Assembly (NCBI GenBank): GCA_019749915.1
Contig: JAIEPE010000042.1
Location: 1-39,707, forward strand
Direction: 5' to 3'
Length of the DNA stretch: 39,707 bases
DNA from: Alphaproteobacteria bacterium
GTDB lineage: Bacteria; Pseudomonadota; Alphaproteobacteria; UBA9655
Below the pieces are notes generated by a model that worked only from the letters and a program-made list of their open reading frames with translations, was not told where the DNA came from and searched no databases. Position 1 is the first letter of the stretch. Each line of letters starts with the position of its first letter. Positions 7,661 to 16,267 of the stretch are shown piece by piece. Both the position numbers and the translations under genes were made by a program.

Positions 7661-7738
7661 TGTCATTCCCGTCCTCGCGAAGGCGGGGAGCACGGGAATC
7701 TAGTTGTTTTGTGGATCCCCGCATGCGCAGGGATGACA
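7661..7738. repeat. B-type intergenic palindromic repeat, copy 2
   Basis: TGTCAT (7661-7666) and ATGACA (7733-7738) close the element. The left arm, ATTCCCGT...ACGGGAAT around GCGAAGGC, is a longer variant than at 1959. The right arm is GGATCCCCGCATGCGCAGGGATGACA. It lies 46 bp after rpmG and may serve as its 3' end structure. Confidence 0.8.
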
Positions 7739-7860
7739 CGAGCGAGAAGCCGGTGTAAGGGGGTCTTATATCAAATGAGCATAAAATAATTTAATGAATA
7801 AGTTGAGTTTTGTTTTAAAATCTTCTTCTGTCGAAGTATTCGAATGATTTAGGTGCTTTG

Positions 7861-8775
7861 ATGACTTACTTTTTATATTTCACAACGGTATTGGTATGGG
7901 GCTCGACCTGGTATGCGGTTGCTTGTCAGCTGGGGACCGTACCCATTGATATCTCTGTTTTTTACCGCTTTGCTTTAGCTGCCGTTCTTCTGTTCGCATG
8001 GTGTTTTGTGAAAAAGAGTAACATGAAATTCTCATGGAAAGATCATGTGTTATTTGTTTTTCAAGGATTTTTTCAGTTCTCTATGAATTACTTGGCAGCT
8101 TATGAGGCCGCATGTCATATCTCAAGCGGCTTAAATGCGGTTGGATTTTCCATGATTCTTGTCTTTAATATTATGAATACTGCTCTCTTTTTGGGAACGC
8201 GCCTAACAACAACAGTTTTCCTAGGAGCCTTAAGTGGGCTCTTAGGAATCATTATCATTTTCTGGCCTTCTATTATGTCCTTTGATCTATCAAATTCAGG
8301 CATTTTGGGGATTATGTTTAGCCTTTTATGTGCTGTTTTTGCATCCTTTGGTAATATGATTTCGGCCTATAACCAGAAACGAAACATTCCTGTGATGGAA
8401 AGTAATGCTTATGGCATGGGATATGGCGCCTTATGGCTTTTATTGATGATCTTCCTTTCGGGAGATATCTTCCAATTTGATATGTCTCTCGGATATATCA
8501 GCTCCCTTGTCTATCTCTCCGTTTTCGGCACTATCGTTGCTTTTTGGTGTTACCTAACCCTTTTAGGACGCATTGGAGCGTCGCGCGCAGCTTATGTGCA
8601 TGTTTTAACTCCGGTGGTAGCCTTGATGCTTTCAACTTTCTTGGAAGACTTTATGTGGGAGCTCCATATCTTTATAGGTGTAGGGCTGATTCTCCTTGGC
8701 AATGTGATTATTCTTGCGCAGAAGTCGCCAAAAATAGTCATGAAACCTGCATTGACGAAAGCTGTTTTATCTTGA
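7861..8775 (+). CDS. EamA/DMT-superfamily transporter
   Basis: This encodes 304 residues from ATG at 7861, with TAGGTG upstream; the preceding TTG would add one residue. About ten hydrophobic segments are arranged as two EamA repeats, the first starting FLYFTTVLVWGSTWYAV and the second around GIMFSLLCAVFASFGNMISA. The WGSTWY motif in helix 1 is typical. Members export amino acids or other metabolites, but the substrate cannot be read from sequence. It stands alone between the B-type repeat and the hicAB pair. Confidence 0.9.
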   Translation: MTYFLYFTTVLVWGSTWYAVACQLGTVPIDISVFYRFALAAVLLFAWCFVKKSNMKFSWKDHVLFVFQGFFQFSMNYLAAYEAACHISSGLNAVGFSMILVFNIMNTALFLGTRLTTTVFLGALSGLLGIIIIFWPSIMSFDLSNSGILGIMFSLLCAVFASFGNMISAYNQKRNIPVMESNAYGMGYGALWLLLMIFLSGDIFQFDMSLGYISSLVYLSVFGTIVAFWCYLTLLGRIGASRAAYVHVLTPVVALMLSTFLEDFMWELHIFIGVGLILLGNVIILAQKSPKIVMKPALTKAVLS

Positions 8776-8822
8776 ACGCCTGATCGGTAACTTGAAATGC
8801 TTTGTGTATAGTTCTTCCGTGC

Positions 8823-9176
8823 TTAAGAGTGGTGAATTGCTTTGCTTCCTAAGCCTTCTGCCAATAAACTAACTGTAAGAGTGTTTAAACTCACTCCTTC
8901 TCTTTTAGCCATATCAACTAGCCTATGATGGATGCTCTTGGGAGTTCTCACAACCCACTTTCCACTGAATTTTGAATCATCAGAAGGTGATGGAATAAAA
9001 TGACCAAGCTCTTGCGCTGTTTTAATCCAAGAATTAACAGCATCTTCTAAATTATGAACTGCTTCTTCAATTGTTTCTCCATCAGCCATGCACCCATTAA
9101 GATCTAAGGATTCAGCGAGGTAACCGCCCCCTTCCTCTTTAGAAAGATGACGAACTGTAAAAGGATAGTCGATCAT
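8823..9176 (-). CDS. hicB: HicB-type antitoxin
   Basis: This encodes 117 residues. The N-terminal HicB fold (residues 1 to about 60) includes GGGYLAESLDLNGCMADGET and the helix IEEAVHNLEDAVNSW. The C-terminal half (WVVRTPKSIHHRLVDMAKREG) is a ribbon-helix-helix or Arc-type DNA-binding domain. HicB neutralises HicA and usually represses its own operon. The ATG overlaps the hicA stop by 4 bp. The order hicA-hicB is the standard one. Confidence 0.92.
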   Translation of the reverse strand: MIDYPFTVRHLSKEEGGGYLAESLDLNGCMADGETIEEAVHNLEDAVNSWIKTAQELGHFIPSPSDDSKFSGKWVVRTPKSIHHRLVDMAKREGVSLNTLTVSLLAEGLGSKAIHHS

Positions 9177-9421
9177 AATATGTTCTCCTCATTTAAAGAC
9201 TCAATTAACTCAACAAACCTCTTTATATAAATTGGCTTTATTGGTTTATGAGCAGGAACGGTTAAATATAGACCATGATTAGAACTAAAAGTTACATGAC
9301 TTGTGCCAGGTTGTCTGTATTCAATGCTGTATTGCTTGGCTATAGATTTCAAGTCACTAATTTGCCAATCATTTTTTGGATTGGTTTTCATGGCTTTTAA
9401 TTTTTTATCGATCTTACTCAT
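9173..9421 (-). CDS. hicA: HicA-type mRNA interferase toxin
   Basis: This encodes 82 residues. HicA is a small dsRBD-fold ribonuclease that cleaves mRNA. The catalytic-histidine motif is GTSHVTF, followed by LYLTVPAHKPIKPIYIKRFVEL, typical of the family. The first 20 residues or so (Lys-rich) exceed the usual start, so translation may begin at an internal Met (residue 11, position 9391). Neither start has a good ribosome site. Catalytic residues look intact, so the toxin is probably active. Confidence 0.9.
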   Translation of the reverse strand: MSKIDKKLKAMKTNPKNDWQISDLKSIAKQYSIEYRQPGTSHVTFSSNHGLYLTVPAHKPIKPIYIKRFVELIESLNEENIL

Positions 9422-9426
9422 ATTTT

Positions 9427-9454
9427 ATAGTATCATATTTAGTACTGTTGTCAA
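9427..9454 (-). promoter_or_regulatory. Possible hicAB promoter and operator
   Basis: Read on the minus strand, TTGACA (9454-9449), a 16-bp spacer and TACTAT (9432-9427, 4/6 to -10) lie just upstream of the ATG at 9421. That would give an almost leaderless message. The palindrome AGTACT at 9441-9446 and two copies of ATAGTAT (9427-9433 and 9461-9467) could bind the HicB DNA-binding domain. Confidence 0.4.
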
Positions 9455-9487
9455 GAGAATATAGTATTTGCAAACATAATTCAATAT

Positions 9488-10999
9488 CTACCTAAAAGGC
9501 GGCTCGTCAAAGTTGCGTAATTTACGCGAATGAATGACTGCATCACCCTTATGAAGTTCTTCTTGTAAGATACGTATGGTTTCAATGCCAATGCGCAAGT
9601 GCTCAGAGACACTCTTTTTATAAAAAGTCTGGGCCATGCCTCTAAGTTTTAGTTCTCCATGAATAGGTTTATCGGATACGCAAAGAAGAGTACCATAGGG
9701 AATACGCATGCGAAAACCATTGGCTGAGATGGTGGCCGATTCCATATCAAGAGCGATAGCTCGGCTCTTACGAAAACGTTCCATCATTTCTTGAGAGCGT
9801 AATTCCCAATTGCGGTTATCGGTTGAAACAATTGTTCCCGTGCGCATGCGGTCTTTTAAGTTGATTCCCAACTCTCCTGTGACATTTTCCACGGCTTTTT
9901 CAAGAGCTGTTTGAATTTCTGCAATAGGGGGAACCGGAACCCAGATAGGAAGATCTTCATTCAAAACATGGTCTTCGCGCACGTAAGCATGAGCAAGAAC
10001 ATAATCTCCCAAGCGTTGGCTGCGCCGGAGACCCGCGCAATGGCCCAACATAAGCCAACAGTGAGGTCTTAAAACGGCTAGGTGGTCCGTAATTGTTTTC
10101 GCATTTGTTGGTCCAACACCAATGTTAATAAAAGTAATGCCTTGATTATCTTTTCTTTTAAGGTGATAAGCCGGCATCTGCGGAAGAGATTGCATTTCAT
10201 GAGACTTAACATGGTTACACTTATTGCGAGGGTTATGAGTAATAATGTCCCCTGGTTCGACAAACTCACAGTATTCGTCACTTTCCTCTAGAGATTGATG
10301 GGCGTATTCAATAAATTCATCGATATAGCGCTGATAATTGGTAAGGAGGATGAAGTGTTGGAAATGCCTTGCGGATGTTCCACAATAATGGTGAAGGCGT
10401 CCGACAGAAAAATCTACACGCTCTGCTGTAAAAAGAGCCAGCGGTAGAGGCTGGCCTTTGCAAACTTTAAAGGTTCCATTGACAATACTGTCATCGACGG
10501 CAGTTAGGTTAGGAAGGGCAAACTCTATCGAGCTTTGCCATAGCTTTTCTGGCTGAAAGGTTTCCGAATCCCATTCATCTACAAAAGGCAATGGAATGGG
10601 CCAATCACTTTCTCCAACCACAACGGACGTTTTATGATGGCTGATAAGAAGCTCGATTTGTTTGCGATAATAGGAATCAAAAAGATCCGGACGCGTGAGG
10701 GTGATTCCATAGGTCCCCGCCTCTAGAACCGCGCCAAAGGCTACTCGGTGATCAACGTTAAGATTCCGGCTGGAAATTTTTATGCCTAGGTAAGGATAGG
10801 TTGCCTTAGAAAGATTGGGAAACTTTGTAGGCATTTTTTTTAAGTCAGCGAGGTTTAAAAAGGCTTCACGAATAAGAGAAACATTCTTGTTATAGATTGC
10901 TGTAATACGCTCAACAGCCGCATCTGCATCCCAAAATTCTTCTAAGTCTTTAACGTTTCCATGGCCTTCAGCAAGTTCTATGGCTTTTTTCTTTGTCAT
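9488..10999 (-). CDS. amn: AMP nucleosidase
   Basis: This encodes 503 residues from ATG at 10999. A GTG at 11029 would add ten residues and overlap the upstream gene; the ATG leaves a 7-bp gap and is closer to the E. coli length. The enzyme splits AMP into adenine and ribose 5-phosphate. The N-terminal Amn domain is followed by a nucleoside-phosphorylase-like domain with WLMLGHCAGLRRSQRLGDYV and the signature AIALDMESATISANGF. It is the last gene of the HIT-rimB-rimK cluster, and whether that grouping has a shared role is unknown. Confidence 0.94.
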   Translation of the reverse strand: MTKKKAIELAEGHGNVKDLEEFWDADAAVERITAIYNKNVSLIREAFLNLADLKKMPTKFPNLSKATYPYLGIKISSRNLNVDHRVAFGAVLEAGTYGITLTRPDLFDSYYRKQIELLISHHKTSVVVGESDWPIPLPFVDEWDSETFQPEKLWQSSIEFALPNLTAVDDSIVNGTFKVCKGQPLPLALFTAERVDFSVGRLHHYCGTSARHFQHFILLTNYQRYIDEFIEYAHQSLEESDEYCEFVEPGDIITHNPRNKCNHVKSHEMQSLPQMPAYHLKRKDNQGITFINIGVGPTNAKTITDHLAVLRPHCWLMLGHCAGLRRSQRLGDYVLAHAYVREDHVLNEDLPIWVPVPPIAEIQTALEKAVENVTGELGINLKDRMRTGTIVSTDNRNWELRSQEMMERFRKSRAIALDMESATISANGFRMRIPYGTLLCVSDKPIHGELKLRGMAQTFYKKSVSEHLRIGIETIRILQEELHKGDAVIHSRKLRNFDEPPFR

Positions 11000-11006
11000 G
11001 TGGTTC

Positions 11007-11309
11007 TTATAGGCCTTTTTTATAGACACGTATCATTGATCCATCGAGGCGTTGGATGCAATCACCCTCTTTAATATTATAGGTTTGCATAAAACTAGCT
11101 GTTATTTTGTCAGCCTGTGCTTGACTGTCAACAGTTGTGCTTTCCAGTAAACCTGGTTGTTTTTTTCCGTTAACAAAACAACTTGCGATATACATCCATT
11201 TATTGTTAGGGGCAGGAGAGGTTGTTGTTGAGATGCACTCGCAATACTGATTGGCCTGAAGAGGGAAGATACTTGCTAATAAAAGAAGTATATTTAAAAA
11301 TAGTTTCAT
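11007..11309 (-). CDS. Small secreted Cys-containing protein
   Basis: This encodes 100 residues from ATG at 11309, chosen because AAAGGGAT precedes it and because it yields a clean signal peptide (MKLFLNILLLLASIFPLQA|NQ). A longer reading frame to 11348 overlaps rimK and lacks these features. The mature part has CEC, SC and DC cysteines, so disulfides are likely in the periplasm. No family is recognised. It starts 4 bp after the rimK stop and ends 7 bp before the amn ATG, so it is transcribed with them. Confidence 0.8.
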   Translation of the reverse strand: MKLFLNILLLLASIFPLQANQYCECISTTTSPAPNNKWMYIASCFVNGKKQPGLLESTTVDSQAQADKITASFMQTYNIKEGDCIQRLDGSMIRVYKKGL

Positions 11310-11313
11310 GACT

Positions 11314-12219
11314 TTATCCCTTTTGATCATTGCTCTTTTTTCCGGCATGGGTTTCTATATATTCTACTATTTTTGTGGCAACGTCTATGCCCGTTGACGT
11401 TTCAATGCCTTCAAGACCGGGAGAGGAATTCACTTCCATTACAACGGGGCCGTGATTGGTACGCAACATATCAACGCCACAGACATTGAGCCCCATTAGG
11501 CTGGCACTGCGTACAGCAACTGAGCGTTCTTCAGGGGAAATTTTTACTTTTTTGGCTGTGCCGCCGCGGTGAAGGTTTGAGCGGAACTCACCTGAAGCAC
11601 CTGTGCGCATCATGCTTGCAACAACTTTGCCCCCCACAACGATACAGCGAATGTCAGAAGCGCCAGCTTCTTTAATATATTCTTGAAGTAAAATATTCAC
11701 ATTCACCTTTCGAAAAGCTTCGATTACGCTTCGAGCAGAACTGCGAGTTTCGCCTAAAACAACACCCAAACCTTGAGTACCTTCTAAAAGCTTGATGACA
11801 AGAGGAGCGCCACCCACCATCTCAATCATGTCATCTGTATAGGCTGTAGAATGGGCAAAACCTGTCAAAGGCAGCCCAATGCCACGGCGAGCTAAAATCT
11901 GCATACATCGTAGCTTATCGCGCGAACGGCCGATGGCCACGGAATCATTTAAAGACCAAACTCCCATAATCTCCAGTTGTCTTAAGACAGCAAGGCCATA
12001 CATGGTGATAGACGCACCAATCCGAGGAATAACAGCGTCATAGCCCTTGATAGATTCCCCCTTGTATTTAATTTGAGGATTATGTGGGGCTATATTCATA
12101 TACACTTGAAGAGCGTCGATAATATCAAACTGATGTCCACGAGATGTTGCAACAGTTTGCAGACGTTGATGTGAGTATAATTTAGGATTTCGGGCCATCA
12201 TTAAAATTTTCATGTTCAT
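11314..12219 (-). CDS. rimK: RimK-type ATP-grasp ligase (S6 glutamate ligase)
   Basis: This encodes 301 residues, matching the length of E. coli RimK, which adds glutamates to the C-terminus of ribosomal protein S6. The N-terminal domain has [19 protein letters not shown]. The ATP-grasp part has [56 protein letters not shown] and the metal-site segment [16 protein letters not shown] second ATG lies at 12213. The RimB-like gene is 29 bp upstream, the pairing known from rim operons of pseudomonads. S6 lies outside this window, so the target is inferred. Confidence 0.93.
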   Translation of the reverse strand: MNMKILMMARNPKLYSHQRLQTVATSRGHQFDIIDALQVYMNIAPHNPQIKYKGESIKGYDAVIPRIGASITMYGLAVLRQLEIMGVWSLNDSVAIGRSRDKLRCMQILARRGIGLPLTGFAHSTAYTDDMIEMVGGAPLVIKLLEGTQGLGVVLGETRSSARSVIEAFRKVNVNILLQEYIKEAGASDIRCIVVGGKVVASMMRTGASGEFRSNLHRGGTAKKVKISPEERSVAVRSASLMGLNVCGVDMLRTNHGPVVMEVNSSPGLEGIETSTGIDVATKIVEYIETHAGKKSNDQKG

Positions 12220-12248
12220 AATTATCTCAAAAGAAATTTACTTTTTCG

Positions 12249-12701
12249 TTAACGAGTCTTGTGACTTAGCAGAAAAGAGTGTGCAGGGTCTACAAGAACT
12301 TCTTTTTTTAAAGCGGCACGACCAATAAGCATACGAAACCCCATTTCATCACGGTTGGCAAGTGAGAGTTGAACTAGAGTGGAATACTCCCCAATTTTAA
12401 GGCGAGTCTCAATAATAAAGCGTCTTTGCCGGTGGCCTGTAGAACTTGTAATCCAGCGATAATCCACAATAGGACTGATGCAAGTATAAATCATGATATC
12501 GTTGTCTTGAATGGGGTGAATGTCAAATTTAACATAGTCTTGCCCGCTATGCATAACGGTTGAAAGTTGGAAGGCGTGAAGACTTGATGTTTTTGCCCCT
12601 GTGTCAACTTTCACTTTAATATGATCAATACCTAATTCTGGAAGTTGTGCCCATTCACGCCAACCTACCACAAGCTTTGTTTTTTTAAGTTTAAGCTTCA
12701 T
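12249..12701 (-). CDS. rimB: RimB-like retropepsin-fold peptidase (DUF785 / 'ATP-dependent zinc protease' family)
   Basis: This encodes 150 residues. The signature VKVDTGAKTSSLHA (D33-T-G-A) is the aspartic-protease-like motif of this family. It begins after a WREWAQLPELGI strand, and a second conserved stretch is FRMLIGRAAL. In Pseudomonas, a protein of this family called RimB is encoded with RimK and acts on glutamylated S6. The link here rests on family and adjacency. It overlaps the HIT gene stop by 4 bp (ATGA). The old name 'zinc protease' is not supported by any metal motif I can see. Confidence 0.85.
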   Translation of the reverse strand: MKLKLKKTKLVVGWREWAQLPELGIDHIKVKVDTGAKTSSLHAFQLSTVMHSGQDYVKFDIHPIQDNDIMIYTCISPIVDYRWITSSTGHRQRRFIIETRLKIGEYSTLVQLSLANRDEMGFRMLIGRAALKKEVLVDPAHSFLLSHKTR

Positions 12702-13063
12702 GAATGGAGGGGGGGTATTTGATTAGAACGCCGTCCAGAAAAAATATGGACATGATAGTGGAAAACAACTTGTCCTCCTTCTTCTCCATGGCTGGAGAGA
12801 GTCCAAAAACCTTTGTCTTCTAAATTAAGGGAGGCAATGACGTTATGAATAGCTTTTGTAAAGCCTGTGATTTCAGCAGGAGAGGCTTTTTCTGAGAAAT
12901 CAAAAAAAGAAATATAGGCACCCTTTGGAATCACGAGAATATGAACAGGGGCCTTGGGAGCGATATCATGAAAGGCTAAAGCATACTCATCTTCATAAAC
13001 GACTTGAGCAGGAAGCTCTTTGCGTAAAATACGCGCAAAAATGTTGTTTTCATCGTACTTCAT
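12698..13063 (-). CDS. HIT-family nucleotide-binding protein (HinT-like)
   Basis: This encodes 121 residues. The histidine triad is HYHVHIFSGRR at 102-112 (H-x-H-x-H), and the N-terminal part DENNIFARILRKELPAQVVYEDEYALAFHDIAPKAP is typical of HinT/PKCI hydrolases, which cleave adenosine phosphoramidates. AAGGGAG precedes the ATG. It is first in a five-gene minus-strand cluster ending in AMP nucleosidase, so both ends of the unit act on adenine nucleotides. It is divergent from hslV. Confidence 0.93.
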   Translation of the reverse strand: MKYDENNIFARILRKELPAQVVYEDEYALAFHDIAPKAPVHILVIPKGAYISFFDFSEKASPAEITGFTKAIHNVIASLNLEDKGFWTLSSHGEEGGQVVFHYHVHIFSGRRSNQIPPLHS

Positions 13064-13148
13064 GGGTTCTCCCTTATCTCAAGATGACAAGTCTATCATT
13101 CTTATGTTACTTTTCTAGGAGTATTAACATATTTTAGGAAAATGGCCA

Positions 13149-13703
13149 ATGATGCAAAATGAGTCTAATTCTAATTCATGGCGTGGAACTACAATCCTTT
13201 CCGTTCGAAAAGGAAATGAAGTGGTCGTTGCCGGTGATGGCCAGGTGACAATGGGGAACTTAATCTTAAAGTCCAATGTCCGTAAGGTGCGTCGCTTAGG
13301 GAAGGGAGATGTGGTGGCTGGTTTTGCTGGCTCGACGGCCGATGCTTTGGCGCTTTTTGAGCGTTTAGAAGCCAAACTTGAACAAAATCCTCATCAACTT
13401 ATTCGCGCTTGTGTCGATTTAGCTAAGGATTGGCGCAAAGATCGCTATTTGCGCCGTTTAGAAGCCATGATGGCGGTTGTAAATTCTACCCATTCCCTTA
13501 TTCTTACGGGAACAGGGGATGTGTTAGAGCCGGAGGATGGATTAATCGGTATTGGCTCCGGTGGTCCCTATGCCTTGGCAGCAGCAAGAGCTTTGTTGGA
13601 TACAAAGGGAATGACCGCGTTGACTATTGCAGAGAAAGCGATGAATGTGGCTGCCGACTTGTGCATCTATTCAAATAAAAATATTATTATTGAATCTGTT
13701 TAA
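13149..13703 (+). CDS. hslV: ATP-dependent protease subunit HslV
   Basis: This encodes 184 residues. HslV is the threonine peptidase of the HslUV (ClpYQ) protease. Mature HslV starts at the Thr of TTILSVRKG, here Thr14 after a 13-residue propeptide ending SWRG. Such longer propeptides occur in alphaproteobacteria. [23 protein letters not shown] and the [16 protein letters not shown] block are intact. AGGA at 13137-13140 serves the ATG at 13149 or the adjacent one at 13152. hslU follows after 9 bp. Confidence 0.97.
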   Translation: MMQNESNSNSWRGTTILSVRKGNEVVVAGDGQVTMGNLILKSNVRKVRRLGKGDVVAGFAGSTADALALFERLEAKLEQNPHQLIRACVDLAKDWRKDRYLRRLEAMMAVVNSTHSLILTGTGDVLEPEDGLIGIGSGGPYALAAARALLDTKGMTALTIAEKAMNVAADLCIYSNKNIIIESV

Positions 13704-13712
13704 GGTTTTGAC

Positions 13713-15029
13713 ATGAAATTAGCTCACTTTACCCCTCGGGAAATCGTATCAGAATTGGACCGCTTCATTGTTGGTCAAAATGAAGCAAAACGGGCCGTTG
13801 CCATAGCTCTTCGCAATCGGTGGCGGCGCTTACAGTTGGAGGGGCAGCTGCGTGAAGAAGTTTTGCCTAAAAATATCCTTATGATTGGACCTACAGGCGT
13901 TGGAAAAACTGAAATTGCCCGCCGTCTTGCTCGTCTTGCAGATGCTCCCTTTATCAAAGTTGAAGCCACAAAATTTACGGAAGTTGGCTATGTGGGCCGT
14001 GATGTGGAACAAATGATTCGAGATTTGGTTGAGATCTCTATAAATATGACGCGCGTACGTTTGAGGACTGAGGTGCATGCAAAGGCAGAAATTCTTGCAG
14101 AAGAGCGACTTTTAGATGTCCTTGTGGGAGAAAATGCAGGGGAAGAAACCCGCCAAAAATTTAGAGAGAAGCTAAGAAAAAATCAATTAGATGACCGCGA
14201 GGTTTCTATCGAACTTCAGGATACAAGCAACTCTCAAATGCCAACTATTGATATTCCTGGCTTGCCAGGAGCTCAAATGGGCATGATCAATCTCGCAGAT
14301 ATTTTAGGGCGTTCCGGGCCGCCGCGGACCATTGAAAGGAAAGTATCCGTTAAAGAGGCCTATGGGCTTTTGATTGGAGAAGAGGGAGATAAACTCTTAG
14401 ATCAGGATAAGGTCGTAAGTGAAGCCCTCCGGAGCGTTGAAGAAAATGGGATCGTCTTTATTGATGAGATTGATAAAATTTCAGCACGTGGTGAAGCTGG
14501 CGGTCCTGATGTTAGTCGTGAGGGAGTGCAACGAGATCTTTTACCTCTTATTGAAGGTACCATGGTTTCTACAAAACATGGCACAATTAACACAGACCAT
14601 ATTTTATTTATAGCTTCAGGGGCTTTTCATACGGCAAAGCCTTCCGATCTACTGCCAGAACTTCAGGGAAGATTGCCAAATCGGGTTGAATTAAAAGCAC
14701 TCAGTGCCGATGATTTTGTCCGAATTCTTGTAGAGCCAGAAACGAACCTTATTCGTCAATATCAAGCTCTCCTTAAGACAGAAGGTGTAGAGTTGACCTT
14801 TAAAGATGATGCTATTCGGGAAATGGCTGATTTAGCAGCGCAAGTGAATCAAAATGTGGAAAATATTGGTGCGCGCCGTTTGCATACAGTTATCGAAAAA
14901 CTTTTAGAAGAAATTAGCTTTGAGGCTCCTGAAAAGCGTGGGGAGAAAGTTGTGATTACAGCTAAACATGTTCAAAGGTCTGTAGGCGATTTGGCAAAAA
15001 ATTCAGATCTTTCAAAATTTATTCTTTAA
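13713..15029 (+). CDS. hslU: HslUV protease ATPase subunit HslU
   Basis: This encodes 438 residues, normal length. HslU is the AAA+ unfoldase that feeds HslV. Walker A is GPTGVGKT (59-66), Walker B is IVFIDEIDK, the pore loop GYVGRDVE follows Walker A, and sensor/arginine-finger regions ([15 protein letters not shown]) are present. The C-terminus LSKFIL is the conserved tail that docks on HslV. It is in an operon with hslV, and a small membrane protein gene follows after 10 bp. Confidence 0.98.
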   Translation: MKLAHFTPREIVSELDRFIVGQNEAKRAVAIALRNRWRRLQLEGQLREEVLPKNILMIGPTGVGKTEIARRLARLADAPFIKVEATKFTEVGYVGRDVEQMIRDLVEISINMTRVRLRTEVHAKAEILAEERLLDVLVGENAGEETRQKFREKLRKNQLDDREVSIELQDTSNSQMPTIDIPGLPGAQMGMINLADILGRSGPPRTIERKVSVKEAYGLLIGEEGDKLLDQDKVVSEALRSVEENGIVFIDEIDKISARGEAGGPDVSREGVQRDLLPLIEGTMVSTKHGTINTDHILFIASGAFHTAKPSDLLPELQGRLPNRVELKALSADDFVRILVEPETNLIRQYQALLKTEGVELTFKDDAIREMADLAAQVNQNVENIGARRLHTVIEKLLEEISFEAPEKRGEKVVITAKHVQRSVGDLAKNSDLSKFIL

Positions 15030-15039
15030 GGAATGACTT

Positions 15040-15351
15040 ATGGTTACTAAAAAGCATGTTGTGACGAGAAAAAAATACCCTCTGAAGTATGAAGGGAATT
15101 TAGTGATTTTTGTTCTCTCATTGATTCTTTTCTTTCCCTTAGCCATCGTCTTGGCAATGAAAAATGGGATATTTTTAAAAAATAATTCCTATTATTCCTT
15201 CTCTTATAACGGTAGTTATGGATGGCTTATTTTTTGGACCCTACTCTTTTTTCCCGTTGCTATTGTTCTTGTTGTGATTAAAGGTGTTGACCTTGTGGAA
15301 GAGAAAAGGTCAAACGCTAAACAATTACCTTCCCTAGCCAATCCTCAATGA
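15040..15351 (+). CDS. Small two-helix membrane protein
   Basis: This encodes 103 residues with a basic N-terminus (KKHVVTRKKYP). Two hydrophobic segments share a sequence: LFFPLAIVLAMKNGIF (about 35-50) and LFFPVAIVLVVIKGVDL (about 73-89). They are separated by a Tyr/Ser/Asn-rich loop. This looks like an internal duplication. No family is recognised. It starts 10 bp after hslU and is probably co-transcribed. Its last 35 bp overlap the convergent hydrolase gene. Confidence 0.72.
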   Translation: MVTKKHVVTRKKYPLKYEGNLVIFVLSLILFFPLAIVLAMKNGIFLKNNSYYSFSYNGSYGWLIFWTLLFFPVAIVLVVIKGVDLVEEKRSNAKQLPSLANPQ

Positions 15352-16195
15352 TTTGAATTTGATTGGGTGCCATAAGGGAAGGGGAGTGACCGCAGCCGGG
15401 AATTGTGACAAATTCTGCGTGGGGCTGAAAATACTTCATCTTTGTCACAACCTCGGGCTCTAAAAAGTCTGAATCTTCCCCTCGAAGAACGAGAATGGGG
15501 CATTTTATGGCCTGCCAGTAGGCTCCCAAATGAAGGTTGGAGGTAGACCGATTCAGGGTTTTTGCAATGGCTGGATCATAGGCCAGGCGAAAGTCACCCT
15601 TATCATCGCGCAGTATTCCATGTTGGGTCAGGTGATCCCAATGCTCAGGATCGGTTATGCCTAGGGGCATCAGGACGGATTGAAAGTATTTTTTCGCATC
15701 ATGGAGACTCAAGAATTTATTATCATTGCTCGCAAAAGTAAGAATTCGCTGCAGAGGAAGGCTAGGAACAATCATCCCCACATCATTGAGAATAAGACTT
15801 TTGATAGGGCTATTAGGTTGGGCTGCTAGCATCATGCCAAGGATGCCGCCCAGGCAAGTTCCCACCCAATGAATTTTTTGAACTCCAAGGCGAGCCAATA
15901 AGTTCACCATGTCATTCAGGTATTGAGAAAAAGTATAAATTTCAGGATTTCCAAGGTAATCGCTGGCCCCTGAGCCCAAAAGATCGGGGCACGCAATACG
16001 ATAGCTCTTTTCAAGAGCACGCGCCAGATAATCAAAATCCCGACAATTGCGGCTTAAAGCATGCGCACAAACAAGTACATCTTCATGAGTCGAATTCCCC
16101 CATTCTATGTAAGAAAGCTTGTGAAACCCTTGGGGGGTTAGGGTTAAAAATGATTCATAATTGGGTTCAATTTTTAAGGAAGGGAGCGCATGCAA
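15317..16195 (-). CDS. Alpha/beta-fold hydrolase with a Cys nucleophile
   Basis: This encodes 292 residues. The core follows the alpha/beta hydrolase plan: VLVCAHALSRNCRDFDYLARAL (oxyanion region), the nucleophile elbow WVGTCLGGILGM with Cys114 where Ser is normal, acid Asp241 or Asp243 (RGEDSDFL), and His270 (GCGHSPSL). The codon is TGC, so this is a true Ser-to-Cys change and not a reading ambiguity. Cys nucleophiles are known in dienelactone hydrolase. Substrate unknown. The start is TTG at 16195 with AGAGG upstream, and no early ATG exists. No signal peptide is seen. Confidence 0.88.
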   Translation of the reverse strand: MHALPSLKIEPNYESFLTLTPQGFHKLSYIEWGNSTHEDVLVCAHALSRNCRDFDYLARALEKSYRIACPDLLGSGASDYLGNPEIYTFSQYLNDMVNLLARLGVQKIHWVGTCLGGILGMMLAAQPNSPIKSLILNDVGMIVPSLPLQRILTFASNDNKFLSLHDAKKYFQSVLMPLGITDPEHWDHLTQHGILRDDKGDFRLAYDPAIAKTLNRSTSNLHLGAYWQAIKCPILVLRGEDSDFLEPEVVTKMKYFQPHAEFVTIPGCGHSPSLMAPNQIQIIEDWLGKVIV

Positions 16196-16267
16196 TGGAG
16201 CCTCTTTTCTTTTATTCTCTTAGAAAAAAGTATACACTAAAAGCCATAAAGAATAAATGGAGGTTTT

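Noticed and set aside
7586-7789. 67-residue frame after rpmG
   Set aside because: It overlaps the end of rpmG and is mostly the B-type palindrome; no ribosome site.
11310-11348. N-terminal extension of the small secreted protein
   Set aside because: It overlaps rimK, lacks a ribosome site and would hide an excellent signal peptide starting at 11309.
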